The notes below the pieces were generated by a model. It did no database searches and was not told where the DNA came from. It saw only the letters and a list, made by a program, of their open reading frames with translations. Positions 17,329 through 26,784 of a stretch of DNA of 64,000 nucleotides are shown in pieces (the first letter of the stretch is position 1; each line of letters opens with the position of its first letter). A program made the translations under genes and the position numbers. The DNA comes from Fischerella sp. JS2 (GTDB lineage Bacteria > Cyanobacteriota > Cyanobacteriia > Cyanobacteriales > Nostocaceae): the NCBI RefSeq assembly GCF_032393985.1, contig NZ_CP135918.1, forward strand, positions 6,449,724 to 6,513,723, given 5' to 3'.

Positions 17329-17894
17329 ATTTAGGAATAGAGGATCAAGGTTAATACCTATTTTGGATTTTGGATTGGATTTCAATCTAAAATCTGTCTT
17401 GAAAAGCTTTGAGGTTCTCTCCGGCTACGTGAACGCCGGACATCGGCGCACCCTACCCTACGGGAACGCCTTACGGCGTACGGGAAGCCCTTCGGGTAGT
17501 TCCCTCTGGGACGCTACTCTTACGAGAAGCCGCTAGCGCGTCTACGCGAACGCAGTCGCTCATGGGGGACTCACCGGCCCCTGGTAGGGATTGGGGGCTC
17601 AGGGTTCCCTTTGGGGTTGGGGGAGGAACCCCCTGCGTAAGAGTCGCTGTCTCACCGCTTGCGCGTCTACATAATTTTCGCAAAATCTCAAATCTAAAAT
17701 TTCTTGTCCCCCCTTGTCCTCTGTCCTCCTTATCCTCTATCTCCTTTCCCTATATTCATACTGTATTCACACGATAAGAAATTATATGAGGCATAATGGT
17801 TAACACATACCTAAAATAAAAAACCATTCGCTCATCACAGGCAGCATACGCTGTCTCACCCACTGTATAAATTAAAAGTCAAACATTTGTCTGT
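17329..17894. repeat. 566-bp spacer filled by a composite dispersed repeat
   Basis: Between tig and clpP. Bases 17396-17700 form a composite element: it opens with GTCTTGAAAAGCTTTGAGG, contains several GC-rich palindromic units, and closes with TTTTCGCAAAATCT. The same ends and an identical 41-bp core (17449-17489 equals 55501-55541) recur at 55411-55584. A GGGGGAGGAACCCCC-type palindromic stretch is at about 17620-17635. Frames on both strands here are repeat translations. The clpP promoter should be in the last 150 bases. Confidence 0.75.
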
Positions 17895-18590
17895 ATGCTT
17901 GTATCGCAGTCGGGGAATTACCCAATTAGCAGTTTAAGTCCTTTTGAAATTCGCACCCAGAACGACCCGAGTAACATCGTACCGATGGTGGTAGAGCAAT
18001 CTGGTATGGGAGAGCGCGCTTTTGATATCTACTCCCGCCTACTGCGTGAACGAATTATTTTCTTGGGAACGCCAATAGATGATACTGTTGCTAACTCAAT
18101 CGTCGCTCAGTTACTGTTTCTAGACGCTGAAGATCCAGAAAAAGATATTCAGCTATACATTAATTCTCCTGGTGGCTCGGTATATGCGGGCATGGCAATA
18201 TATGATACAATCCAGCAAATTCGCCCGGATGTTGTGACCATTTGTTTTGGATTAGCCGCAAGCATGGGAGCATTTTTACTAGCCGCAGGAACCGCGGGTA
18301 AACGTATGTCTTTACCTGATTCGCGGATTATGATTCACCAACCCCTTGGTGGCGCTCAAGGGCAAGCAATTGACATAGAAATTCAAGCAAGGGAAATTCT
18401 TTACATTAAGGGGAAGTTGAATCAGTTACTAGCACACCATACTGGTCAACCATTAGAAAGAATAGAAGCTGATACTGACCGGGACTTTTTCATGTCGGCT
18501 GAAGAAGCCAAAAATTATGGCTTGATCGATCAGGTCATCACCAGGCAAAATCTTCCCGCAGCAGGGGAAAACGTCACCATTCTGAAATAA
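17895..18590 (+). CDS. clpP: ATP-dependent Clp protease proteolytic subunit
   Basis: A 231-residue serine protease forming the double-heptamer chamber. The triad is Ser123 (GLAASMGA), His148 (MIHQP) and Asp197 (in DTDRDFFM). The N-terminus is about 30 residues longer than E. coli ClpP, which contains the propeptide. Cyanobacteria have several ClpP paralogues; the one next to clpX is expected to pair with ClpX. Nine bases separate it from clpX, so the two are co-transcribed. Confidence 0.96.
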   Translation: MLVSQSGNYPISSLSPFEIRTQNDPSNIVPMVVEQSGMGERAFDIYSRLLRERIIFLGTPIDDTVANSIVAQLLFLDAEDPEKDIQLYINSPGGSVYAGMAIYDTIQQIRPDVVTICFGLAASMGAFLLAAGTAGKRMSLPDSRIMIHQPLGGAQGQAIDIEIQAREILYIKGKLNQLLAHHTGQPLERIEADTDRDFFMSAEEAKNYGLIDQVITRQNLPAAGENVTILK

Positions 18591-18599
18591 GAGGCTGGT

Positions 18600-19940
18600 A
18601 TGTCTAAGTACGACTCCCATTTAAAATGTTCGTTTTGTGGTAAGTCTCAGGAGCAGGTGCGTAAATTAATCGCTGGACCGGGAGTCTATATCTGCGATGA
18701 ATGCGTTGACTTGTGTAATGAAATCCTAGATGAGGAGTTGCTCGACACAAATAGTGCTGCGTCGCAACCAACACAACGGTCAGAAGCTCCTCAAAAACGC
18801 CGTGCCCGCTCCACCAGTCTCTCGTTCAATCAAATCCCCAAACCACGAGAGATTAAAAAGTATCTAGACGAACATGTAATCGGGCAAGACGAAGCCAAAA
18901 AAGTACTATCAGTAGCAGTTTACAATCACTATAAGCGACTGGCGATCGTTCAGTCTAAAAACAATGGCAAAGGAGCAACCGATGATGCCGTTGAACTGCA
19001 AAAGTCCAATATCCTTCTAATTGGCCCTACAGGTTGTGGCAAAACTCTTCTTGCCCAAACTCTGGCGAAAATTCTGGATGTACCCTTTGCTGTTGCTGAC
19101 GCGACTACCCTGACAGAAGCTGGTTATGTGGGCGAAGATGTAGAAAATATTTTGTTGCGACTGTTGCAAGTAGCAGATTTGGATGTCGAAGAAGCGCAAC
19201 GGGGAATTATCTACATCGACGAAATCGACAAAATTGCTCGCAAGAGTGAAAATCCCTCGATTACACGCGATGTGTCTGGTGAAGGCGTACAGCAAGCTTT
19301 GCTAAAAATGCTGGAAGGTACAGTTGCCAACGTACCCCCCCAAGGCGGACGTAAGCACCCCTACCAAGACTGTATCCAGATTGACACTAGCAATATCTTG
19401 TTCATCTGCGGTGGTGCTTTTGTTGGCTTAGAGAAGGTTGTAGAACAGAGAACTGGTAAAAAGTCAATAGGCTTTGTGCAACCAGGAGAAGGTCAAACAA
19501 AAGAAAAGCGTGCAGCAGATACTCTGCGACATTTAGAACCAGATGATCTAGTCAAATTTGGCATGATACCTGAATTTATTGGGCGTGTGCCAATGGTGGC
19601 AGTGGTAGATCCACTCGATGAAGAAGCACTGATGGCGATATTGACTCAACCACGTAGCGCCTTAGTCAAGCAGTACCAAAAACTGCTGAAGATGGATAAT
19701 GTTCAGTTAGAGTTTAAACCAGAAGCTTTACGAGCGATCGCTCAAGAAGCCTACCGTCGTAAAACTGGTGCAAGGGCGCTGCGGGGTATTGTCGAAGAGC
19801 TAATGCTGGAAGTGATGTATGAGTTACCGTCTCGTAAAGACGTGACTCGCTGTACAGTCACGCGGGAAATGGTAGAGAAGCGTTCCACTGCTGAGCTATT
19901 AGTGCATCCTTCTTCCCTACCTAAACCAGAATCAGCATAA
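18600..19940 (+). CDS. clpX: Clp protease ATP-binding subunit ClpX
   Basis: A 446-residue AAA+ unfoldase delivering substrates to ClpP. The N-terminal zinc-binding domain has Cys10, Cys13, Cys32 and Cys35. Walker A is GPTGCGKT (about 142-149), Walker [11 protein letters not shown], followed by the pore loop GYVGEDVE and the IGF-type ClpP-binding loop as [12 protein letters not shown] precedes the ATG. It closes the tig-clpP-clpX unit. Confidence 0.97.
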   Translation: MSKYDSHLKCSFCGKSQEQVRKLIAGPGVYICDECVDLCNEILDEELLDTNSAASQPTQRSEAPQKRRARSTSLSFNQIPKPREIKKYLDEHVIGQDEAKKVLSVAVYNHYKRLAIVQSKNNGKGATDDAVELQKSNILLIGPTGCGKTLLAQTLAKILDVPFAVADATTLTEAGYVGEDVENILLRLLQVADLDVEEAQRGIIYIDEIDKIARKSENPSITRDVSGEGVQQALLKMLEGTVANVPPQGGRKHPYQDCIQIDTSNILFICGGAFVGLEKVVEQRTGKKSIGFVQPGEGQTKEKRAADTLRHLEPDDLVKFGMIPEFIGRVPMVAVVDPLDEEALMAILTQPRSALVKQYQKLLKMDNVQLEFKPEALRAIAQEAYRRKTGARALRGIVEELMLEVMYELPSRKDVTRCTVTREMVEKRSTAELLVHPSSLPKPESA

Positions 19941-19949
19941 AATAAGGAT

Positions 19950-20075
19950 GAAGGATGTAGACGCCCTTCGGGTGGCTTCCCGTACTGCGAAGCAGAACCC
20001 GCAGGGTAGGGTAGGATGAAGGATGAAACTTTATACTTCAGCCTTCATACTTTATACTTGATACTTCAGCCTTCA
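19950..20075. repeat. Dispersed palindrome between CTTCA-type repeats
   Basis: A palindromic repeat of the window-wide family (about 19958-20011, starting GTAGACGCCCTTCGGGTGGCTTCC) is flanked by GGATGAAGGATG units and followed by ACTTCAGCCTTCATACTTTATACTT units that run up to the next start codon. Confidence 0.7.
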
Positions 20076-20076
20076 G

Positions 20077-20988
20077 ATGCCTTACATTAATGTCCGTGGC
20101 GTAGAGCATTATTACGAGTGGATACGAAAACCATCCATTGTTTCTCAACCTAAACCAGTGATGGTTTTTGTACACGGTTGGGCTGGTTCCGCTAGGTACT
20201 GGCAAAGTACTGCAACAGCTTTATTGGAACAATTTGATTGTCTGCTTTATGATTTACGGGGGTTCGGACGTTCCTGTGGTAAGCCGACTGCTGTCACTAA
20301 AGCTAGTGAAGCTGTTGTTGATTCCGATTCTCCCCAGGAAGAATTACAAGCACTTACAGAATTAACTTACGAATTAGAAGCATACGCCCATGACTTAGCA
20401 GCGTTGTTGAATCAATTACAAATTCAACGCGCTTACATTCACGCCCATTCTATGGGCGCTTCCATCGCTACTCTATTTCTCAACCGCTACCCAGAACGAG
20501 TAGAAAAAGCAATTCTCACCTGTAGTGGTATTTTTGAGTACGATGAAAAAGCGTTTGCAGCCTTTCATAAATTCGGTAGCTACGTTGTCAAATTTCGTCC
20601 CCAATGGTTAGCAAAAATACCGTTAGTAGACAGGATGTTCATAGCGCGATTTTTGCATCGCCCTATACCAGCACCAGAAAGGCGGGCTTTTTTACAAGAT
20701 TTTCTTGTTGCTGATTATGATGCAGCTTTAGGCACAATTTTTACTTCTGTCAGCAAAGCTGCTGCTGAGTTAATGCCGCAGGAATTTACTCAGATAACTG
20801 TACCGACGCTGCTCGTGTCAGGAGAATATGACAAAATTATTCCTGCCGAGATGGGACGTCAAGCGGCAAAACTGAATCAAGCAGTAGAATATGTGATGAT
20901 TCCCAAAACAGCCCATTTCCCAATGTTGGAAGATGCACCAACTTACTTAAAAAAAGTGCAAGAATTTTTGTCAATAGTTAATGGTTAA
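20077..20988 (+). CDS. Alpha/beta-fold hydrolase
   Basis: A 303-residue alpha/beta hydrolase. The oxyanion-hole motif FVHGWAGS, the nucleophile elbow HSMGAS (Ser near 126), an acid in SGEYDKIIP and the late His in KTAHFPMLE give a complete catalytic triad. No signal peptide. It most resembles the general esterase/haloperoxidase-like group; the substrate is unknown. It starts directly behind a repeat tract and seems independent of clpX. Confidence 0.85.
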   Translation: MPYINVRGVEHYYEWIRKPSIVSQPKPVMVFVHGWAGSARYWQSTATALLEQFDCLLYDLRGFGRSCGKPTAVTKASEAVVDSDSPQEELQALTELTYELEAYAHDLAALLNQLQIQRAYIHAHSMGASIATLFLNRYPERVEKAILTCSGIFEYDEKAFAAFHKFGSYVVKFRPQWLAKIPLVDRMFIARFLHRPIPAPERRAFLQDFLVADYDAALGTIFTSVSKAAAELMPQEFTQITVPTLLVSGEYDKIIPAEMGRQAAKLNQAVEYVMIPKTAHFPMLEDAPTYLKKVQEFLSIVNG

Positions 20989-21148
20989 GACTCTTATGAG
21001 AGAAAAATACCACTGTTTTCCAAGCTTCTCAAAGTGGAGAAAGTGGGCGATCGCTCTGTTGTTACGAGGGTTAAAATGAACTCTTAGACAAGTTAATGGT
21101 CAATAGTCATTTGTCACCTGCTACTAACCACTGACCACTAACCACTAA

Positions 21149-22132
21149 CTAACTTAAACCTAATTCTCTTTTGAGCAAATTAATCGATGTAGTCCCGATA
21201 TAATTTTCGCAACGTACTAGCTTAGGTGGACGAATGATGTCTTCTTGTAGTGCTTGTACTGCTGCTTGCACAGCAACAAAACTTGCTTGATCACTAATGA
21301 TCATCTGCGCCCGCTTGACTATGGCGTGCATTTTGTAAGTATCTTTTGGTTGGGCTGTCATCACAAGTAGTTCATCCCCTCGAAAACCGTGGAGGATAAC
21401 TTCTGCAGCGCGGGCAATACCAGAACTAAGGCTAACAATACCAACACAACTATCTTTTGGTAGATTCTTTAGAAGATTGATTTCTTTGGCGTAGTCGTAG
21501 ATGTCCAAGGGAATCACTCGCACTGCTTTCGGGGCAGCAATCACTTCTACTTCACCGATAAAATATCGACTAGTGACAACTGTAGCAGAGGAAGTTTTAT
21601 CAAGTACAGCAGTTAATTCTTCCATTGTGACTAGCTGTACTGGGATTTTTAGGCTTTGTTCCAATTCAAAGACCATCAGTTCTCCAGCACCAATGTCACT
21701 AGCAGGAACTGTCACTAATACTCGGGCGCTACAACGCAAGCGCCAGTCTATTTCCGCCAAAAAGATCTCTCGTGCTTGATTGAGTGAACAGCCGTGAGAC
21801 AGTAACTCATCTAGTGCTTGTTGCACGACCTTGTATGCTTGAGGATTTTCTTTGAGAATCGGTGATTGCAGTTTGCTACCACCTTCATGACCTTGGGCGC
21901 GGACGTAAATACCTGAACCAGCAAGACTTTCTACTAGTCCGTCATCTTCGAGTTGGCGGTAAACCTTGCTAATGGTATTACGGTGTAGCCCAGTTTGCAT
22001 AGCCAGCGCCCGTGTACTCGGCAATTTATAACCAGGGGGATATTGCCGCGAGGCGATCGCAAACCTAATTTGATTAAACAGTTGAGTAGATGCGGGAATT
22101 TCACTGTCTGGCTGAATACGGAACTGAATCAT
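21149..22132 (-). CDS. GntR-family transcription regulator
   Basis: A 327-residue regulator with an N-terminal GntR winged helix (STQLFNQIRFAIASRQ, LPSTRALAMQTGLHRNTISKVYRQLEDDGLV) and a C-terminal domain of about 240 residues that is not the aminotransferase of MocR proteins. The start is set at the ATG preceded by GGAGG with a seven-base spacing; the longer frame to 22261 encodes an atypical extension through a GAAGGCAG repeat. It resembles the cyanobacterial group that includes Synechocystis Sll1961, implicated in photosystem adjustment; that link is tentative. The effector is unknown. Confidence 0.85.
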   Translation of the reverse strand: MIQFRIQPDSEIPASTQLFNQIRFAIASRQYPPGYKLPSTRALAMQTGLHRNTISKVYRQLEDDGLVESLAGSGIYVRAQGHEGGSKLQSPILKENPQAYKVVQQALDELLSHGCSLNQAREIFLAEIDWRLRCSARVLVTVPASDIGAGELMVFELEQSLKIPVQLVTMEELTAVLDKTSSATVVTSRYFIGEVEVIAAPKAVRVIPLDIYDYAKEINLLKNLPKDSCVGIVSLSSGIARAAEVILHGFRGDELLVMTAQPKDTYKMHAIVKRAQMIISDQASFVAVQAAVQALQEDIIRPPKLVRCENYIGTTSINLLKRELGLS

Positions 22133-22449
22133 CACCGAGCCTCCAAAGATGCTGGTATAAGAAGGCAGAAGGCAGTTATGCTGCAAGCAGAAAGCTACAA
22201 AGCTTATATAATTTGTTTTTTTAGCCTTTTTGACTGCATAGTTATTTTTGCCACACTGCATTAGAGCATACTGTAACCAGCTACAAATTTTACTTGTTAA
22301 ATATTTTATTTATATATTCAAATTATTCGAGGGAAATTTATAGTATAATAGTGCGTTCATTACCAGTAGTTAATAATTTGATTTGGAATAGCCTAGAGAT
22401 ACTTGCATAGGTATATCTAAAATAATACATAGTACTGGTAAAAATTGTT
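22133..22449. promoter_or_regulatory. Divergent region between the GntR gene and the dienelactone hydrolase
   Basis: A+T-rich, with a short GAAGGCAGAAGGCAG repeat at about 22161-22175. It must hold promoters in both directions and could be the target of the GntR protein itself; no clear inverted repeat stands out to me. Confidence 0.4.
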
Positions 22450-23196
22450 ATGGCACGAGCAATCGATACCGCAACAGTTAATCTCTCACAAGCGGATTTG
22501 GCAATAGCTGCTTACTTAGCCCAGCCCCAAGAACCAGGTTCTTATCCAGGAATTATAGTATTGCAGGAAATTTTTGGTGTTAACTCCCACATCCGCGATG
22601 TTACAGAACGTATCGCTCGTGAAGGTTATATAGCGATCGCACCGGCACTGTTTCAACGTTTCGCCCCTGGTTTTGAAACAGGTTATACACCAGCAGACAT
22701 AGAAGTGGGTAGAGTCTACGCTTGGGAACAAACTCAAGCATCGGAATTATTAAGTGATATTCAAAGTGCGATCAACTACCTAAAAACTCTACCGTACGTC
22801 AAAAAAGATGGTTTCGGCTGTATAGGTTTCTGCTTTGGCGGCCATGTTGCCTATCTAGCAGCCACTCTGCCAGATATTAAAGCAACAGCTTCCTTCTACG
22901 GCGCACGTATTACTAGCGCCACACCAGGAGGCGGCGATGCCACTATTACCCGTACAAAAGACATTCCAGGCACTCTCTATGCTTTTTTTGGCATGGAAGA
23001 CGCTAGCATTCCTGCTGAACAAGTAGACCAAATTGAAGCAGAGTTAGAAAAATATAAAATTCCTCATCGCGTGTTTCGCTACGATGGAGCTGATCACGGA
23101 TTTTTCTGTGACCAACGTGGCAGTTATAATCCTAAAGCTGCGGGCGATGCTTGGGAACAGGTAAAACAACTGTTTGCACAGCAATTACAAAAATAG
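22450..23196 (+). CDS. Dienelactone hydrolase family protein
   Basis: A 248-residue alpha/beta hydrolase with the cysteine nucleophile of this family: Cys128 in GFCFGGH, Glu40 in LQEIFGVN, an Asp in GMEDASIP and His in GADHGFF. Classical members open dienelactones in chloroaromatic breakdown, but in cyanobacteria the physiological substrate is unknown. Full length, soluble. Divergent from the GntR regulator, which might control it (inference). Confidence 0.9.
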   Translation: MARAIDTATVNLSQADLAIAAYLAQPQEPGSYPGIIVLQEIFGVNSHIRDVTERIAREGYIAIAPALFQRFAPGFETGYTPADIEVGRVYAWEQTQASELLSDIQSAINYLKTLPYVKKDGFGCIGFCFGGHVAYLAATLPDIKATASFYGARITSATPGGGDATITRTKDIPGTLYAFFGMEDASIPAEQVDQIEAELEKYKIPHRVFRYDGADHGFFCDQRGSYNPKAAGDAWEQVKQLFAQQLQK

Positions 23197-23290
23197 TCAA
23201 TTGTCAATAGTCAATTGTCAAAATCATAAAAAATTTTGGACTCTGGACAATTGACTCTAGACTCTGGACTAATTAACAATTTGTCTTCAC
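23196..23290. repeat. GTCAATTGTCAATAGTCAATTGTC and GGACTCTGGACAATTGACTC repeats
   Basis: Heptamer-like units fill the gap before the S1 gene. They can be read as a TTG-initiated N-terminal extension of that gene, which I regard as spurious. Confidence 0.7.
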
Positions 23291-23295
23291 AAGTC

Positions 23296-24198
23296 ATGAA
23301 TTCTGAAACTAAACTTTCTCAAAAAGCCAATTCATCCTTTTCACTAGATGATTTTGCCAAAGCACTGGAAAAACACGACTACCAGTTTCAAAAAGGGCAG
23401 GTAGTGCATGGGAAAGTATTCCAGTTAGATCCAGATGGCGCTTATGTGGATATTGGTGGCAAATCTTCTGCCTTTATTCCTCGTGAAGAGGCTGCTTTGA
23501 GAAATGTCACAGATTTGTCTGAGGTGCTACCACTAAATGAGGAATTAGAATTTTTAATCATTCGTGAACAAGATGCTGAAGGTCAAGTCACTCTCTCGCG
23601 GCGACAGCTGGAAATTAAACACATTTGGGAACGGTTAGCCCAAATGCGGGAGAATTCTCAGACAGTAGAAGTGCGGGTATTAAATGTCAATAAAGGTGGT
23701 GTTACCGTTGATCTACAAGGATTACGGGGATTTATCCCGCGATCGCACCTTCTAGAACGTGATAATTTAGAATCTCTCAAAGGACAAACTCTGACCGTTA
23801 GTTTTTTAGAAATTGATCGCAATAACAAAAAACTTATACTTTCCCAGCGTTTGGCAACTCGTTCCGCTAGCTTCAGTACCTTTGAACTAGGACAGTTAGT
23901 AGAAGGGAAAATTAGTGGTATCAGACCTTTTGGTGTATTTGTAGATATAGATGGTGTGAGTGCCTTACTTCACATAAAGCAGATAACTCAGAAATTTATT
24001 GACAATCTGGAAAAAGTATTCCAAGTTGGTCAATCAATCAAAGCTGTAATTATTGACTTGGATGAAGGAAAAAATCGGGTTGCTCTTTCCACCAAAGTCT
24101 TAGAAAATTTCCCTGGTGAAGTCTTGGAGAATATGGACGAAGTGATGGCAACTGCCGAAGCACGTGCAGAAAGAGCCAGGAAAAAGATTACTGAATAA
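23296..24198 (+). CDS. S1 RNA-binding domain protein (ribosomal protein S1 homologue)
   Basis: A 300-residue protein with three S1 motifs (about 32-100, 118-185 and 200-270 from this start; signatures GAYVDIGGKSSAFIP, GVTVDLQGLRGFIP and GVFVDIDGVSALLH). Cyanobacteria have a main S1 and shorter homologues that bind mRNA; this shorter one could aid translation initiation or RNA metabolism. The start ATG was preferred over a TTG 60 bases upstream because the extension is repeat-derived. No strong ribosome binding site is visible. Confidence 0.88.
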   Translation: MNSETKLSQKANSSFSLDDFAKALEKHDYQFQKGQVVHGKVFQLDPDGAYVDIGGKSSAFIPREEAALRNVTDLSEVLPLNEELEFLIIREQDAEGQVTLSRRQLEIKHIWERLAQMRENSQTVEVRVLNVNKGGVTVDLQGLRGFIPRSHLLERDNLESLKGQTLTVSFLEIDRNNKKLILSQRLATRSASFSTFELGQLVEGKISGIRPFGVFVDIDGVSALLHIKQITQKFIDNLEKVFQVGQSIKAVIIDLDEGKNRVALSTKVLENFPGEVLENMDEVMATAEARAERARKKITE

Positions 24199-24204
24199 TG
24201 TTTG

Positions 24205-24280
24205 TTAATGGTTGGTTGTTGGTTGTTGATGGTTGATTGTTGGCTGTTCAAACAACTAACAACTAACAACTAACAACTCT
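24205..24280. repeat. GGTTGTT and CAACTAA tandem heptamers
   Basis: TTGGTTGTTGGTTGTTG-type units at about 24211-24245 are followed by CAACTAA three times at 24253-24273. The last units encode the C-terminal residues of the minus-strand gene that begins at 24822. Confidence 0.75.
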
Positions 24281-24822
24281 TTTCGTAATGTCTGCAAGCT
24301 TTCTTCATTAAAAGCAAATTTAATTGACTCCACTAAATCACCCCAATTTTGCAGTGCAGGTTCTCCTGTTGCTTGCCAAAATTCCTCAGCAAAAAACTCT
24401 GTCCACCATTTAGGAGCTTGCTTTCTGTATTCTGGGTTTAACTGTTTTCGCCAACGCCTGCGCCATTTGGCTGTTTCTGCTTGAGTTGGTGGTCGGACTC
24501 CTACAATTGGCGGAAAATCTGCATAACTGATAAACTTACTCACACCCTTGGCATGGACATAAACCATGTAGCGCCAGCATTCTACAACATAAATACTTTC
24601 AGGCTTGATATTCAACATCAAGCAAACAGCTTCTTCTGTGACAAACCTGGCTAATGGGTTGATGGTTATCGACTTGTGGACAATTTTTGATTCACGGATG
24701 ACAATCGCTTTTGGTGTGGGTAATGATAACATATAGACAAATCCTTTGGAGATGGATACATCCAAATCCCTTGGTGGATAAGTTTTTACGGGTGTTGTAT
24801 CTGTTTGAAAAAGAGATTTCAT
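24256..24822 (-). CDS. Hypothetical cyanobacterial protein
   Basis: A 188-residue soluble protein I do not recognise. It has a beta-rich first half (VYMLSLPTPKAIVIRESKIVHKS), an AVCLMLNIKPESIYVVECW segment, a basic WRRRWRKQ helix at about 120-128 and several Trp residues (PKWWTEFF). The final residues (ELLVVSC) are encoded by heptamer repeats, so the original stop may have lain elsewhere. It is divergent from the small XRE regulator. Confidence 0.6.
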   Translation of the reverse strand: MKSLFQTDTTPVKTYPPRDLDVSISKGFVYMLSLPTPKAIVIRESKIVHKSITINPLARFVTEEAVCLMLNIKPESIYVVECWRYMVYVHAKGVSKFISYADFPPIVGVRPPTQAETAKWRRRWRKQLNPEYRKQAPKWWTEFFAEEFWQATGEPALQNWGDLVESIKFAFNEESLQTLRKELLVVSC

Positions 24823-24930
24823 TGAATGCGAACGCGATCGCCCTTCAGTTTCCTACGCCGGGGGGAGATCGTTTTTTAATTTAAAGTGTAATAATTAAAC
24901 GATAGAATTTCATCGTTTGTCAAGATTAAG

Positions 24931-25143
24931 ATGGGGCTGATTAGGCTACGGATTAGGGAATTTGCAGGTGAAAAAGGTTGGACGCTAAAAGATGTCTCTG
25001 ACCGTTCGGGAGTAGCCTATAGTTCAGTAAGAGCTTACGCGCGATCGCCAGGGTTAGCAATGGTAGATTTTACCTCAATTTTGAAAATGGCGCGGGCATT
25101 GGATGTAATGATAGAAGACTTGGTGGAAGTAGTAGAAGAGTAG
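24931..25143 (+). CDS. Small Cro/CI-type HTH protein
   Basis: A 70-residue protein that is essentially one XRE helix-turn-helix domain: IREFAGEKGWTLKDVSDRSG with the recognition helix in YSSVRAYAR. No effector domain. Such minimal regulators may act as repressors or as antitoxins. The hypothetical gene at 24256-24822 is divergent, only 108 bases away, and could be its target (inference). Confidence 0.8.
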   Translation: MGLIRLRIREFAGEKGWTLKDVSDRSGVAYSSVRAYARSPGLAMVDFTSILKMARALDVMIEDLVEVVEE

Positions 25144-25174
25144 TCAAGGATACTATAAATAAAACTGGTATTAG

Positions 25175-25849
25175 ATGCGATCACGAATTTTTTCTTTGAT
25201 ATTCAGCATTCGATTGATGGGGCTGTTACTATCAGCCTTAGCTTTGTGGGTATTTGCTCACATCGCCGACGAAGTTCTAGAAAAAGAAACTCAAACGTTC
25301 GACCAAAGCATTTTATTGGCAATTCGGCAGATGCATACACCATTAGGCGATCGCGTAATGCTGGGTATCACTTTTTTGGGTGAACCAGTATTTTTGCTGC
25401 TGATTTGTTTGGGAATAGCAATCAGATTACTCTATATTCACCGTCGTTCGCAAGCAACTACTTTGGGTATAGCCGCAGTTGGTGCGATCGGCTTAAATTA
25501 TTTAATAAAAGTACTATTTGGTAGAGCGCGCCCGCAACTGTGGAATCGTATCGTTGACGTCGGTCAATACAGCTTTCCTAGCGGTCATGCGATGATTTCA
25601 TTAGTAATTTATGGTTTCATTGGCTATTTGATTGCAAAGCGATATCCTCGTTGGCGAGCATGGATTTTTACACTCACCGTTATATTAATTATAGCAATTG
25701 GTTTTAGTCGGCTTTATCTTGGTGTACACTGGCCTACCGATGTCATAGCTGGTTATGCGGCAGGTGTAGTCTGGTTGATGACTTGTATTCTGAGTTTGGA
25801 AATGTGGCGATTGTACAGGAAGTCGGGTAGACATTCACAATCTAATTAG
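25175..25849 (+). CDS. PAP2-family membrane phosphatase
   Basis: A 224-residue integral membrane phosphatase with about six hydrophobic segments and all three catalytic motifs: K112 to P120 (KVLFGRARP), PSGH at 135-138 and SRLYLGVHWPTD (180-189) with the catalytic His and Asp. Members dephosphorylate phosphatidic acid, phosphatidylglycerol phosphate or undecaprenyl pyrophosphate at the outer face of the membrane; which of these applies cannot be read. It is 31 bases behind the XRE gene. Confidence 0.92.
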   Translation: MRSRIFSLIFSIRLMGLLLSALALWVFAHIADEVLEKETQTFDQSILLAIRQMHTPLGDRVMLGITFLGEPVFLLLICLGIAIRLLYIHRRSQATTLGIAAVGAIGLNYLIKVLFGRARPQLWNRIVDVGQYSFPSGHAMISLVIYGFIGYLIAKRYPRWRAWIFTLTVILIIAIGFSRLYLGVHWPTDVIAGYAAGVVWLMTCILSLEMWRLYRKSGRHSQSN

Positions 25850-25903
25850 CAAAATCAGCAACCGATAAATTCTCTCTTGCGAAAGCTTGAGTGTTAGCAG
25901 TTC

Positions 25904-26368
25904 TTAAATTCCAGGTAAAGGTGGAACCTCAAACTCATTGAAAAAGCACACATTGTAAGATGAAGTGGCTAAAGCTCTCACCGGTCGCTGGTCTAAAGTT
26001 AGTAGCGTAGCATTAACCTGCTGTGAAAGCGCAACATAACAAGCATCGTAAGCAGAAATTCTATAACTCAAGGCGATACTCACAGCATCCGCCATTAAGT
26101 CCGCTGTGGAAACGACACGCAGGGGAAGCGCTTTGAGAGTTGCTAAATCTGTTGAAACTTTCGCAGTAGGGTAAAGTCCTGCACGGACATACTTCCAAAG
26201 GGTATTAGCACACTCAATATAAAACAGATCAGGTACAAAAAACTCATTTGGAGGATTACCAATATGAGCCAAAAGTTGATCAACTTTTGGAGATAGAGGA
26301 TCTGGAATCAAGTGCTTAATACAAACACTCGTATCTACAACACTTTTAGAGGGCTTGTCATCTATCAC
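25904..26368 (-). CDS. PIN-domain toxin (VapC-like)
   Basis: A 154-residue PIN ribonuclease, the likely toxin of a type II pair. Acidic active-site residues are in VVDTSV (near residue 11), YIECAN, SAYDACYVAL and LLTLDQR. It overlaps the upstream antitoxin gene by 11 bases, so the two are translationally coupled. The substrate is probably tRNA or rRNA, by family analogy. Confidence 0.9.
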   Translation of the reverse strand: MIDDKPSKSVVDTSVCIKHLIPDPLSPKVDQLLAHIGNPPNEFFVPDLFYIECANTLWKYVRAGLYPTAKVSTDLATLKALPLRVVSTADLMADAVSIALSYRISAYDACYVALSQQVNATLLTLDQRPVRALATSSYNVCFFNEFEVPPLPGI

Positions 26369-26618
26369 GATCTTCTCTAATCATGGCAGTACTATCTGGC
26401 CATTCAATATCCTGTGGAAGTTGCTCACGACGACAACGGCTTTCCTCTAGGAGTTGTAGAAATTTTTGCCGTTGCTGTTCTTCAGCTTGTAGTATTGGTA
26501 AGGCTTTCTCTAATATTGTGACGATTTGCGCGTCTATTGAGGTATTTTTAGCCTTAGCTAACTCTAATTCTTTATATAAGTCATCAGGTAAATTTACCAT
26601 AGTGTTTAGTCTAGTCAT
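26358..26618 (-). CDS. Ribbon-helix-helix antitoxin of the PIN toxin
   Basis: An 86-residue protein whose N-terminus TMVNLPDDLYKELELAKAKN is a ribbon-helix-helix DNA-binding motif; the charged C-terminal half should neutralise the PIN toxin. AGGAGG with good spacing precedes the ATG, stronger than the toxin's signal, as expected of an antitoxin. A perfect TAGTA-N6-TACTA inverted repeat at 26650-26665 is a candidate operator for autoregulation. Confidence 0.85.
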   Translation of the reverse strand: MTRLNTMVNLPDDLYKELELAKAKNTSIDAQIVTILEKALPILQAEEQQRQKFLQLLEESRCRREQLPQDIEWPDSTAMIREDRDR

Positions 26619-26649
26619 TGCTTGACCTCCTAGTAAGGTTTACAAGCAA

Positions 26650-26665
26650 TAGTAGCACGATACTA
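26650..26665. promoter_or_regulatory. Candidate toxin-antitoxin operator
   Basis: TAGTA (26650-26654) and TACTA (26661-26665) form a perfect inverted repeat with a six-base spacer, 31 bases upstream of the RHH antitoxin start. A related sequence lies at about 27404-27416 on the far side of the MazF module. Confidence 0.45.
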
Positions 26666-26704
26666 CAAGCCTGAGTTGAAGTGGGAAAGAAGCGAGACAG
26701 ATCA
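26652..26704. repeat. Left imperfect direct repeat flanking the MazF-type module
   Basis: About 40 bases starting GTAGCACGATACTACAAG match 27404-27453 (starting GTAGTACAATATTACAAG) at roughly three bases in four, including a shared GATCAC at the end. The two copies bracket the toxin-antitoxin pair at 26785-27383. Confidence 0.55.
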
Positions 26705-26784
26705 CATTTGCAAAAAGATCACCATCAAACTAGAACTTATAGATACACTATAATTACACATTCGGAATGTGGAGTTGATGGTGT

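Noticed and set aside
17471-17777. Small frames on both strands between tig and clpP
   Set aside because: They translate GC-rich palindromic repeats; the products are low-complexity and mirror each other.
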